This document shows positions 1-7,407 of a stretch of 7,407 bases of DNA, one piece after another (within the stretch, counting starts at the first letter, position 1; every line of letters starts with the position of its first letter). The translations under genes were made by a program, and so were the position numbers. The DNA is from Flavobacteria bacterium RIFCSPLOWO2_12_FULL_31_7 (lineage in GTDB: Bacteria; Bacteroidota; Bacteroidia; Flavobacteriales; Flavobacteriaceae). The stretch lies in NCBI GenBank assembly GCA_001800945.1, contig MGWJ01000120.1:1-7407 (forward strand), in the 5' to 3' direction. The notes beneath the pieces were generated by a model. That model was not told the DNA's origin, did no database searches, and saw only the letters and a program-made list of their open reading frames with translations.

Positions 1-83
1 AAGCACAAATTGTAGGTCGAGTAGAAGCTTCTGAGAAAACTAAGTTAACCATTAATTCCGAGTACGGAACTTTTGAATATTAA
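1..83 (+). CDS. purM: C-terminal tail of probable phosphoribosylformylglycinamidine cyclo-ligase (partial)
   Basis: Only the last 26 codons are inside the window. They are read from base 3, begin AQIVGRVEAS and end with SEYGTFEY before a TAA at 81-83. The pattern of an 'AQIVGRVE' strand followed by a 'LTI.SEYG.F.Y' ending resembles what I recall of the C-terminus of Bacteroidota PurM (AIR synthase). That enzyme closes the imidazole ring of the purine precursor in the cytoplasm, using ATP. A purine gene directly before guaA would make metabolic sense, but the fragment is short and the catalytic part lies outside the window. The call therefore rests on recall of a tail motif and on context. Another nucleotide-metabolism protein cannot be excluded. 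Confidence 0.5.
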   Translation, partial: AQIVGRVEASEKTKLTINSEYGTFEY

Positions 84-90
84 AAAGCAC

Positions 91-159
91 AACACAGATT
101 AAAAAAATTTGAGAAATTTTTATAATTTTTTAATTTCTCGAATTTCTCCAATCCGTGTT
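91..159. repeat. Large imperfect inverted repeat between purM? and guaA
   Basis: The arms at 91-118 and 132-159 are each 28 nt and match at 23 of 28 positions when one is reverse-complemented. They surround a 13-nt AT-only loop (119-131). The outer ends are AACACAGATT and AATCCGTGTT. The innermost 8 bp (GAGAAATT/AATTTCTC) pair perfectly. The right arm also contains a 9-nt tandem repeat (AATTTCTCG, AATTTCTCC). Four of the five mismatches are A-C on the + strand but become U-G wobbles in minus-strand RNA, so the structure folds better from the other strand. There is no T-run after the hairpin on the + strand, so I do not call it a terminator. 'Cacagatt/aatccgtg' repeats are, from memory, common in non-coding DNA of Flavobacteria; a dispersed repeat is my inference. 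Confidence 0.65.
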
Positions 160-222
160 CCAAAAAATAAATATAAACACAAATAACACAACTGAGTTTG
201 AGTTGAAACGATAAGTGTAAAA

Positions 223-255
223 ACTTCCGACTTCCAACTTCTAACTTCTAACTTA
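223..255. repeat. Degenerate 7-bp tandem repeat just upstream of guaA
   Basis: Four successive heptamers (ACTTCCG, ACTTCCA, ACTTCTA, ACTTCTA) plus a partial fifth unit (ACTTA) fill 223-255, ending 6 bases before the guaA ATG. The block would lie in the 5' untranslated region or overlap the promoter of guaA. No TAnnTTTG promoter box is visible anywhere in 84-261. The effect on guaA expression is unknown. A tandem repeat this close to a start could vary in copy number between strains. Confidence 0.7.
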
Positions 256-261
256 AACATA

Positions 262-1791
262 ATGAACAACGTATTAATTTTAGATTTCGGATCGCAATAC
301 ACACAATTAATTGCCCGTAGAGTAAGAGAATTAAACATTTTTTGCGAAATTTTTCCATTTGATAAAATCCCAGCAGATTTATCTTCATACAAAGCTGTAA
401 TTTTAGGAGGAAGTCCGGCTTCAGTTCGTTCTGAACAAGTATTACATCCAGATTTATCTGAAATCAGAGGAAAAAAACCTTTATTAGCAGTTTGTTATGG
501 TGCGCAATATTTAGCACATTTTTCTGGTGGAGAAGTTGCTGCTTCCAACACAAGAGAATACGGAAGAGCTAATCTTTCTTTCATCAAAGAAAACGAAATA
601 TTTTTGGAAGGTGTTTCAGAAAATAGTCAAGTTTGGATGTCGCATTCAGATTCTATCAAACAATTACCAACAAATGGAGTTAAAATTGCTAGTACAAAAG
701 ATGTTGAAAACGCCGCTTATAAAATAGAAGGTGAAACAACTTATGCCATTCAATTTCACCCAGAAGTGTACCATTCTACAGATGGAAAACAAATGTTAGA
801 AAACTTTTTAGTGAAAATTGCTAAAGTGGAACAAACATTCACACCAAATGCTTTCGTAGAAGAAGTTATTGCTGAAATGAAAGCAAAAATCGGAAACGAT
901 AAAGTAGTTTTAGGTTTATCAGGAGGAGTTGATTCGACAGTAGCGGCAGTCATTTTGAACAAAGCTATCGGAGCTAATTTATATTGTATTTTCGTAAATA
1001 ACGGATTATTACGTAAAAATGAATTCGAAAATGTATTGAATCAATACAAAGGAATGGGTTTAAATGTAAAAGGCGTAGACGCTTCACAGAAATTCTATGA
1101 TGCTTTAGCAGGTTTAGATGATCCGGAAGCAAAACGTAAAGCTATTGGAAACGCATTTATTGAAGTTTTCGATGCAGAAGCACATTTATTAACCGATGTG
1201 AAATTTTTAGGTCAAGGTACGATTTATCCAGATGTAATAGAATCAGTTTCTGCAACTGGTGGTCCATCTGCAACGATAAAATCACATCATAATGTGGGTG
1301 GTTTACCAGATTTCATGAAATTACAAATCGTAGAACCTTTACGTATGTTATTTAAAGATGAGGTGCGTAGAGTAGGAAGAAGTTTAGGAATTGATGAGGA
1401 GTTATTAGGTCGTCATCCATTCCCTGGTCCAGGTTTAGCGATTCGTATTTTAGGAGATATTACGCCAGAAAAAGTAGCGATTTTACAAGAAGTAGATGCT
1501 GTTTTTATTAACGGTTTAAAATAACACGGTTTGTACGATAAAGTATGGCAAGCCGGAGCAATTTTATTACCAGTAAACAGTGTTGGAGTAATGGGTGATG
1601 AGCGTACGTACGAAAAAGTAGTAGCTTTAAGAGCTGTTGAATCTACTGATGGAATGACAGCAGATTGGGTACATTTACCATATGAGTTTTTACAAAAAGT
1701 ATCAAATGATATTATCAATAATGTTCGTGGTGTGAACAGAGTCGTGTACGATATTAGTTCGAAACCACCAGCAACTATTGAGTGGGAATAA
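262..1791 (+). pseudogene. guaA: GMP synthase (glutamine-hydrolysing) gene interrupted by an in-frame stop codon
   Basis: The protein would convert XMP to GMP in the cytoplasm using ATP and glutamine-derived ammonia, the last step of guanine nucleotide synthesis. The class I glutamine amidotransferase domain covers roughly residues 3-185. Its nucleophile is Cys78 (LLAVCYGAQ), with His166 and Glu168 in QFHPEV. The ATP-pyrophosphatase domain follows, with the PP-loop SGGVDS at 220-225. The C-terminal dimerisation domain begins near [12 protein letters not shown] (384-395). The frame from 262 to the double stop TAATAA at 1789-1794 has 509 codons, close to the usual 510-525. However, codon 421 (1522-1524) is TAA, between VFINGLK and [11 protein letters not shown]. 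Downstream codons stay in the same frame and keep family motifs, including KPPATIEWE. One base change from GAA (or AAA/CAA) explains it. The 420-residue product lacks 88 residues needed for dimerisation and the XMP site, so it is predicted inactive unless readthrough occurs or the base is a sequencing error. Confidence 0.9.
1531..1791 (+). CDS. Open C-terminal remainder of guaA (dimerisation domain fragment)
   Basis: This is the part of guaA downstream of the premature TAA. It could be translated on its own only from a TTG at 1531, giving 86 residues. It retains the conserved [28 protein letters not shown] and [17 protein letters not shown] segments of the GMP synthetase C-terminal domain. 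No ribosome binding site or separate promoter is visible before the TTG. Naturally split GMP synthetases of archaea divide between the amidotransferase and ATP-pyrophosphatase parts, not here. I therefore read it as a remnant or readthrough extension of guaA rather than an independent gene. Confidence 0.4.
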   Translation: MYDKVWQAGAILLPVNSVGVMGDERTYEKVVALRAVESTDGMTADWVHLPYEFLQKVSNDIINNVRGVNRVVYDISSKPPATIEWE

Positions 1792-1819
1792 TAAAGAAAT
1801 AACAATTTCAAAAATCAAT

Positions 1820-1862
1820 AGCAATGTCAAATATTTATCTAAAATTTGACATTGCTTTTTTT
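1820..1862 (+). terminator. Rho-independent terminator downstream of guaA
   Basis: A perfect 13-bp stem (AGCAATGTCAAAT at 1820-1832 with ATTTGACATTGCT at 1844-1856) encloses an 11-nt loop. It runs straight into seven T residues (1856-1862), then A and more T. It starts 26 bases after the second guaA stop codon, so it most likely ends the guaA transcript and isolates it from the LysM gene. Confidence 0.9.
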
Positions 1863-1873
1863 ATTTTGAAATG

Positions 1874-1903
1874 TTGTAAATGAAATTATAATGCTTATTT
1901 TTG
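1874..1903 (+). promoter_or_regulatory. Bacteroidota-type promoter of the LysM-OsmC-DUF3820 unit
   Basis: TTG at 1874-1876 is followed, after exactly 19 bases, by TATTTTTG at 1896-1903. This matches the phylum's vegetative consensus TTG-N19-TAnnTTTG. It lies just after the guaA terminator. Transcription would begin about 5-10 bases downstream, giving a leader of roughly 90 nt before the ATG at 2000. Confidence 0.7.
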
Positions 1904-1917
1904 AAAATTGATATTGA

Positions 1918-1977
1918 AATTGATTTTTGTCATTGCGAATTTTGGCATTAAAATTGTTTCCTGTTAGAAAATCAATT
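1918..1977 (+). repeat. Inverted repeat in the leader of the LysM gene
   Basis: AATTGATTTT at 1918-1927 is the exact reverse complement of AAAATCAATT at 1968-1977. A second small inverted pair (AATTTT at 1938-1943, AAAATT at 1950-1955) is nested inside. The block lies between the promoter and the start codon, so it could fold in the mRNA leader. The arms are AT-only apart from one G-C pair and the loop is long, so this may be chance in AT-rich DNA. No known riboswitch is recognised. Confidence 0.3.
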
Positions 1978-1999
1978 TAAAAGCAATAAATATTTACGT

Positions 2000-3910
2000 A
2001 TGAAAAAAGCACATATATACATTATTTTATTTTTAGTAAGTTTTGCAGGTTTTTCGCAAAGTAAACATACTGTTATTAAAGGTGAAACTTTATATAGTAT
2101 TTCAAAAAAATATAACGTAAAACCAGATGATATTATAAAATTGAATCCTGATGCAAAAGATGGTGTTAAAGAAAATACGGTTTTAACATTGCCTTCTAAT
2201 GCAAAAGCTGTTGCGTCTTTTAAACCTACTTTAAATAAATACGAATATCAAGTACAACAAGGCGAAACTTTATATGCAATTTCTAAAAAATTAGGAATTT
2301 CTGTTGATGAAATGATTAAAAATAATCCTACTTCAAAAGAAGGAGTTGCGGCTGGACAAATGTTAACTTATTTCGCTCCAAAAAAATATTTTTCTACACA
2401 AACTCAACCTGTTAAAACAGAAGTTGTAGCTAAAAAAGAAATCCCAAATCTTCATACGATTCAAGCAGAAGAAACTAAATATAGTGTGTCTAAAAAATAC
2501 GGAATTTCAATTCCAGAATTAGAAGAATTAAATCCACATATTAAAAATGTTTTCGAAATCGGCATGCAAATTCGTTTAAATAAAAACACGGTTGTACCAA
2601 AAACGGTTGTTGCCGATGTGCAACCAACGACTACAAAAACTATGTTTTATGCTGTTCAACAAGGTGAAACATTGTTCTCTATTTCAAGAAAGTTTGGAAT
2701 TTCAGTGGATGAAATTACTAAAAAAAACCCTGCGGTTTCCACTGGTTTAACAGTGGGTATGGAACTACTGCTTCCTGAAAAAAAGGAAATTTCTTCTACC
2801 ATTCAGAGCGATGCTGCTGATGGATTAAAAAAAAAATTGAACCTGTTAGAGACGGCGAATAAAACCAAGCAAAGAAACCTAGTTTTATTGATGCCTTTCA
2901 ATATTAATAGAATTGAAAAAGATTCTGCCAAAACAAAAACAGAATACTTAAAAACAGATAAATTCTTAAATATTACGCTTGATTTTTATGCTGGAGCGCT
3001 AAAGGCAATTGATTCTGCAAAAGTATTAGGTTTGCCAATTAATGCTAAGGTTTACGATGCTGAAACTTCTAAATATTCTTCAAACGTTGCGACAATAATC
3101 AAGAATAATAATTTTTCTAATGTAGATGTTGTTATCGGACCATTTACTAATTCTCATGTAGAAACGGCTGGGCAATTATTAGACAGAAATACTGCAATAA
3201 TTTCTCCGTTAACTAACGAAACTGGAAAAGGCGGAAGTAATGTATTTTACGCCATGCCAAACGAAACTATTCAAAAACAACAATTACTATCGTATTTGAA
3301 ATCGAAATCAGATGCTATTTTTGCGATTCATTCTGCGGCAAAAACAAGTTTGAGTAGTTATTTTGCATCCAATTATCCAGAAGTAAAATCGTCAAGTTTT
3401 AATGATAAAGGGCTTTTTGATTATACGGTTTTCAAAACTACTTTACAAAAAGGAAAGAAAAACTTTGTAATTTTAGATTCAGATAAAATTATGCAAGTGA
3501 TTTCTGTGGTAAATAATTTAATCAAATTGAAAAAAGAATTCGATATTCAATTGGTGGTTATTGAAAGAAATGATGCGTTAGATTTTGAAGAAATTCCTTC
3601 TAAAAATTTAGCTGCTTTGCAAATGTTGTATCCTTCTGCTATTCGTGAAAATGAATCTATTGAAGCTTCAAATTTCGCGAAAGCATATAGAAAAGATAAT
3701 AAAGTACAACCTAATCAATACGCCACCCGTGGTTTTGATGTGACGTTTGATGCAATTTTAAGAATGTGTCAAGAAGAAGGTTTTATTAAATCTGCCGAAA
3801 GTCAAGGTTCAGAACAAATTGAAAGTCAATTCAACTATTCAAATAACAACAATTACGGAGTATATATGATGTATTATAATTCCGATTTAACTATAAAACA
3901 AGCACAATAA
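2000..3910 (+). CDS. Secreted LysM-repeat protein with a periplasmic-binding-protein-like C-terminal domain
   Basis: The 636-residue product begins with a Sec signal peptide (MKKAH, hydrophobic IYIILFLVSFAGF, probable cleavage near residue 20). No lipobox cysteine is present. Four LysM modules follow, at about 22-65, 82-125, 151-193 and 216-259. Three carry the 'GETLYSIS/GETLYAIS/GETLFSIS' start and one is diverged (EETKYSVS). LysM modules bind the GlcNAc backbone of peptidoglycan, so the protein probably sits on the cell wall in the periplasm. Residues from about 290 to 630 (RNLVLLMPF, VVIGPFTNSHVETA, AIISPLTN) look like the type 1 periplasmic binding fold seen in LivK-like receptors and in the E. 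coli penicillin-binding-protein activator LpoA. Ligand binding or a role in activating wall synthases is inference. The gene has its own promoter after a terminator and overlaps the next gene by one base. An A10 run (2827-2836) lies at the junction of the two halves. Confidence 0.85.
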   Translation: MKKAHIYIILFLVSFAGFSQSKHTVIKGETLYSISKKYNVKPDDIIKLNPDAKDGVKENTVLTLPSNAKAVASFKPTLNKYEYQVQQGETLYAISKKLGISVDEMIKNNPTSKEGVAAGQMLTYFAPKKYFSTQTQPVKTEVVAKKEIPNLHTIQAEETKYSVSKKYGISIPELEELNPHIKNVFEIGMQIRLNKNTVVPKTVVADVQPTTTKTMFYAVQQGETLFSISRKFGISVDEITKKNPAVSTGLTVGMELLLPEKKEISSTIQSDAADGLKKKLNLLETANKTKQRNLVLLMPFNINRIEKDSAKTKTEYLKTDKFLNITLDFYAGALKAIDSAKVLGLPINAKVYDAETSKYSSNVATIIKNNNFSNVDVVIGPFTNSHVETAGQLLDRNTAIISPLTNETGKGGSNVFYAMPNETIQKQQLLSYLKSKSDAIFAIHSAAKTSLSSYFASNYPEVKSSSFNDKGLFDYTVFKTTLQKGKKNFVILDSDKIMQVISVVNNLIKLKKEFDIQLVVIERNDALDFEEIPSKNLAALQMLYPSAIRENESIEASNFAKAYRKDNKVQPNQYATRGFDVTFDAILRMCQEEGFIKSAESQGSEQIESQFNYSNNNNYGVYMMYYNSDLTIKQAQ

Positions 3911-4314
3911 TGGCAACATCTAAAGTAACTTATTTAGGCGATTTACGCACTTCATCCATACATTTAGCATCAGGTTCAGAAATAATTTCTGATGCACCAA
4001 TTGACAATAACGGAAAAGGTGAAGCTTTTTCACCAACAGATACAGTTGCTAATGCTTTAGCAAGTTGTATGTTTACGGTTATGGGAATTAAAGCACGTGA
4101 TTTGGAGGTAGATTTTTCAAATTCAACGGCTGAGGTTACTAAAATAATGGGAACAGATCCAAGAAGAATAACAGAAATTCACGTAACTTTTGATATGAAT
4201 ATTACAGTTTCTGAAAAAGACAAAACCATCTTAGAAAGAACGGCTATGACTTGCCCAGTTTTCAATAGTTTGCATCCAGATATTAAAAAAGAAGTGGTTT
4301 TTAATTGGAAGTAA
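3910..4314 (+). CDS. OsmC/Ohr-family protein (putative peroxiredoxin)
   Basis: This 134-residue cytoplasmic protein has the size and layout of the OsmC superfamily. Many members reduce organic hydroperoxides through a pair of cysteines. The two characteristic cysteines are visible: Cys53 in NALASCMFTVMG at the start of the central helix and Cys115 in AMTCPVFNSLHPD. Arg13 near the N-terminus may be the conserved arginine of the active site. The short form and the 'TCPVFNSL' ending fit the general OsmC-like group better than true Ohr or OsmC, so the substrate is not predictable. Its ATG shares one base with the TAA of the LysM gene (TAATG), which suggests translational coupling in one mRNA. Confidence 0.85.
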   Translation: MATSKVTYLGDLRTSSIHLASGSEIISDAPIDNNGKGEAFSPTDTVANALASCMFTVMGIKARDLEVDFSNSTAEVTKIMGTDPRRITEIHVTFDMNITVSEKDKTILERTAMTCPVFNSLHPDIKKEVVFNWK

Positions 4315-4323
4315 TTTAGAAAA

Positions 4324-4551
4324 ATGACCCATCAAGAACAACTTATTAAACTCGCACATTCTAAAATGCCCTTTGGAAAATACCAAGGGCGTTTTCTTAT
4401 AGATTTACCAGAATATTATATCGTTTGGTATAGTAATAAAGGATTTCCTGCTGGCGCTTTAGGCGAACAACTCAAGCTAGTTTACGAATTAAAATTAAAT
4501 GGTTTAGAAGAGTTGATCAGAAATATTCGTTTGAAATATCCAAAACCTTAA
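4324..4551 (+). CDS. DUF3820 family small protein
   Basis: The 75-residue product matches the DUF3820 pattern: MPFGKYQGR (15-23), LIDLPEYYIVWY (25-36), KGFPAGALGEQL (39-50) and a C-terminal helix ending near residue 70. The family's function is not established. Some entries carry the label 'putative quorum-sensing-regulated virulence factor', which I would not transfer here. There is no signal peptide or membrane segment, so it is probably cytoplasmic. It starts 9 bases after the OsmC gene with no promoter between, so it is probably the last gene of the LysM-OsmC unit. No hairpin terminator is visible after it. Confidence 0.8.
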   Translation: MTHQEQLIKLAHSKMPFGKYQGRFLIDLPEYYIVWYSNKGFPAGALGEQLKLVYELKLNGLEELIRNIRLKYPKP

Positions 4552-4564
4552 TTTTAATAAATAA

Positions 4565-6283
<1,719 letters not shown>

Positions 6284-6288
6284 AAACG

Positions 6289-6328
6289 TAACAAATTACA
6301 ATAAAGGCAGTCAAATAATAACAAATTA
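6289..6328. repeat. Short direct repeat between pyrG and yidC
   Basis: TAACAAATTA occurs at 6289-6298 and again at 6319-6328, 30 bases apart start to start, about three helical turns. The 77-base gap between the two genes has no terminator hairpin and no TAnnTTTG box, so yidC may be co-transcribed with pyrG. The repeat could be chance in AT-rich sequence. Confidence 0.3.
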
Positions 6329-6360
6329 ATTCAATTCCAGCGGAGTTGCACATTTAGAAC

Positions 6361-7407
6361 ATGGAAGAAAAAAAGTTCGACTTTAAGTCGTTAATTGGTT
6401 TCACATTAATCTTCGGAATTTTAATGTGGATGATGTATTCAAATCAACCTACAAAAGAAGAATTAGCCGAAAAAGCAAAAAAAGAACAAGCGGAAAAAGA
6501 AGCGAAAACTCCAAAAAGTCAAACTTCAACTGTTTCAACTGTTAAAAGTACTGATTCTACAGCAACAGTTTCTCCAGAAACTTTGGCTAAATTAGGCGCA
6601 TTTGCTTATGCTGAAACTTTACCTTCTGCTAAAGATTCGTCAACTTTATTGAAAAATAACTTGTTAAGTTTAAAAATTGCAAATAAAGGAGGTTATATTT
6701 CCGAAGCAACTATTTTAAACGAAGAACAAATTAAAAAAGGTTCTGGAAAGCCTGTTCAAATTATTAAAAATAATAATGCGAATTTCGATTTAACTTTAAC
6801 TACGAAAGATGGTAAAGTTATCCATACTAAAGATTTATACTTCGAGCCTAAGTTTAGCAAAGAAGGAAGAAATCAAGTGTTAACGATGCAATTAAAAACA
6901 GGTGAAAATCAGTTTTTAGAGTACCGTTATGTGATGAAAGAAAATGACCACATGTTAGAATTTTCTATTCGTACACAAGGATTAGAAAATGTTTTAAATA
7001 CTTCTAAACCATCTGATTTAGAATGGAACTTAAAAACATATCGTAACGAAAAAAGTGTATCGTATGAAAACAGATATACTGAAATCGCTTATGAATTTGA
7101 AGACGGAAAAGATTCTTACTTAAGTAGTGCAACGGACGATGAAGATACTATTGAAGAAGTAACTTATATAGCTTTCAAACAACATTTTTTTACTTCTGTT
7201 CTATTAACAAGTACGCCTTTTAAAACTACAGAATTCAAATCTGATAATTTGGTTGATGACGATAAAAAGGACACTATTTTTACCAAAAACTTTACTGCAA
7301 AAATGCCATTAGAGTTTAAAAATGGAGCTTTAAATTACGACATGAACATGTATTATGGTCCAACGGATTATAAAACATTAAGCGCATACGACAAAAACTT
7401 AGATGAA
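6361..7407 (+). CDS. yidC: Membrane protein insertase YidC, N-terminal part (runs off the window)
   Basis: YidC inserts and folds inner-membrane proteins, alone or with the Sec translocon. The 349 codons present begin MEEKKFDFKSLIGF, followed by one N-terminal membrane segment (about residues 10-27). A charged, repetitive linker comes next (KEELAEKAKKEQAEKEAK, 32-49), then a Ser/Thr-rich stretch. The start of the large periplasmic P1 domain follows from about residue 98 (LLSLKIANKGGYISEA). Conserved pieces include KQHFFTSVL (273-281) and MYYGPTDYKTL (330-340), which lies near the end of P1. The five-helix insertase core is beyond the right edge. The two-part layout is that of Gram-negative YidC. 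No Shine-Dalgarno sequence is properly placed, since a GGAG lies 15 bases upstream. The pyrG-yidC order is, as far as I recall, common in Flavobacteria. The frame is open throughout. Confidence 0.93.
   Translation, partial: MEEKKFDFKSLIGFTLIFGILMWMMYSNQPTKEELAEKAKKEQAEKEAKTPKSQTSTVSTVKSTDSTATVSPETLAKLGAFAYAETLPSAKDSSTLLKNNLLSLKIANKGGYISEATILNEEQIKKGSGKPVQIIKNNNANFDLTLTTKDGKVIHTKDLYFEPKFSKEGRNQVLTMQLKTGENQFLEYRYVMKENDHMLEFSIRTQGLENVLNTSKPSDLEWNLKTYRNEKSVSYENRYTEIAYEFEDGKDSYLSSATDDEDTIEEVTYIAFKQHFFTSVLLTSTPFKTTEFKSDNLVDDDKKDTIFTKNFTAKMPLEFKNGALNYDMNMYYGPTDYKTLSAYDKNLDE

Noticed and set aside
91..159. Intrinsic terminator for the purM-like gene
   Set aside because: The hairpin is imperfect and is followed by CCAAAAAATAAA rather than a T-run on the + strand. 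It is better described as a repeat.
120..392. 90-residue open frame on the minus strand
   Set aside because: It runs across the inverted repeat and into the start of guaA on the opposite strand, its protein is low complexity, and no family is recognised.
527..727. 66-residue + strand frame inside guaA
   Set aside because: It lies out of frame within the glutamine amidotransferase domain, and its composition reflects the overlapping gene.
1522..1524. Genetic code change making TAA a sense codon
   Set aside because: TAA ends all the other complete genes in the window (83, 3910, 4314, 4551 and 6283) and guaA itself closes with TAATAA.
262..1524. Natural two-subunit GMP synthetase
   Set aside because: Known split enzymes separate the amidotransferase from the ATP-pyrophosphatase part. 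Here both are fused and the break falls within the dimerisation domain.
1413..1811. 132-residue open frame on the minus strand over the 3' part of guaA
   Set aside because: It is the antisense shadow of a strongly conserved coding region, with no promoter and no recognisable domain.

Overview
The window is typical of a Flavobacterium-like member of the Bacteroidota (family Flavobacteriaceae). The DNA is AT-rich. Every gene end that can be read uses TAA, and start sites lack convincing Shine-Dalgarno sequences. Two upstream regions carry the TTG-N19-TAnnTTTG promoter characteristic of this phylum. All genes lie on the + strand. The genus is inferred from protein flavour and gene content; no rRNA or other marker is present.

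Layout: (1) 1-83 is the C-terminal tail of a gene entering from the left, probably purM. (2) 84-261 is non-coding and holds a 28-nt-arm imperfect inverted repeat and a degenerate 7-bp tandem repeat that runs almost to the next start codon. (3) 262-1791 is guaA (GMP synthetase), full length at 509 codons but interrupted by an in-frame TAA at 1522-1524. (4) 1820-1862 is a strong intrinsic terminator, followed by a promoter at 1874-1903 and a roughly 90-nt leader. (5) 2000-4551 is a probable three-gene unit: a secreted four-LysM protein with a periplasmic-binding-protein-like C-terminal domain, an OsmC-family protein that overlaps it by one base, and a small DUF3820 protein. (6) 4552-4675 holds a consensus promoter, a 14-bp perfect palindrome and a perfectly duplicated 15-mer leader made only of A and C, ending directly at the pyrG start. 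(7) 4676-6283 is pyrG (CTP synthase). (8) 6361-7407 is the N-terminal part of yidC, running off the right edge.

Together the genes are mostly housekeeping. Purine synthesis (purM? and guaA) and pyrimidine synthesis (pyrG) flank envelope functions (the LysM protein and the YidC insertase). guaA and pyrG both carry class I glutamine amidotransferase domains. I see no mobile element, CRISPR array, RNA gene or clear defence system. The strongest anomaly is the nonsense codon in guaA. Since TAA ends every other complete gene here, general recoding of TAA is excluded, leaving sequencing error, a real recent mutation, or local readthrough. The duplicated A/C-only pyrG leader and the inverted repeat before guaA are the next most noteworthy items. 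I do not see evidence for a wholly new system.
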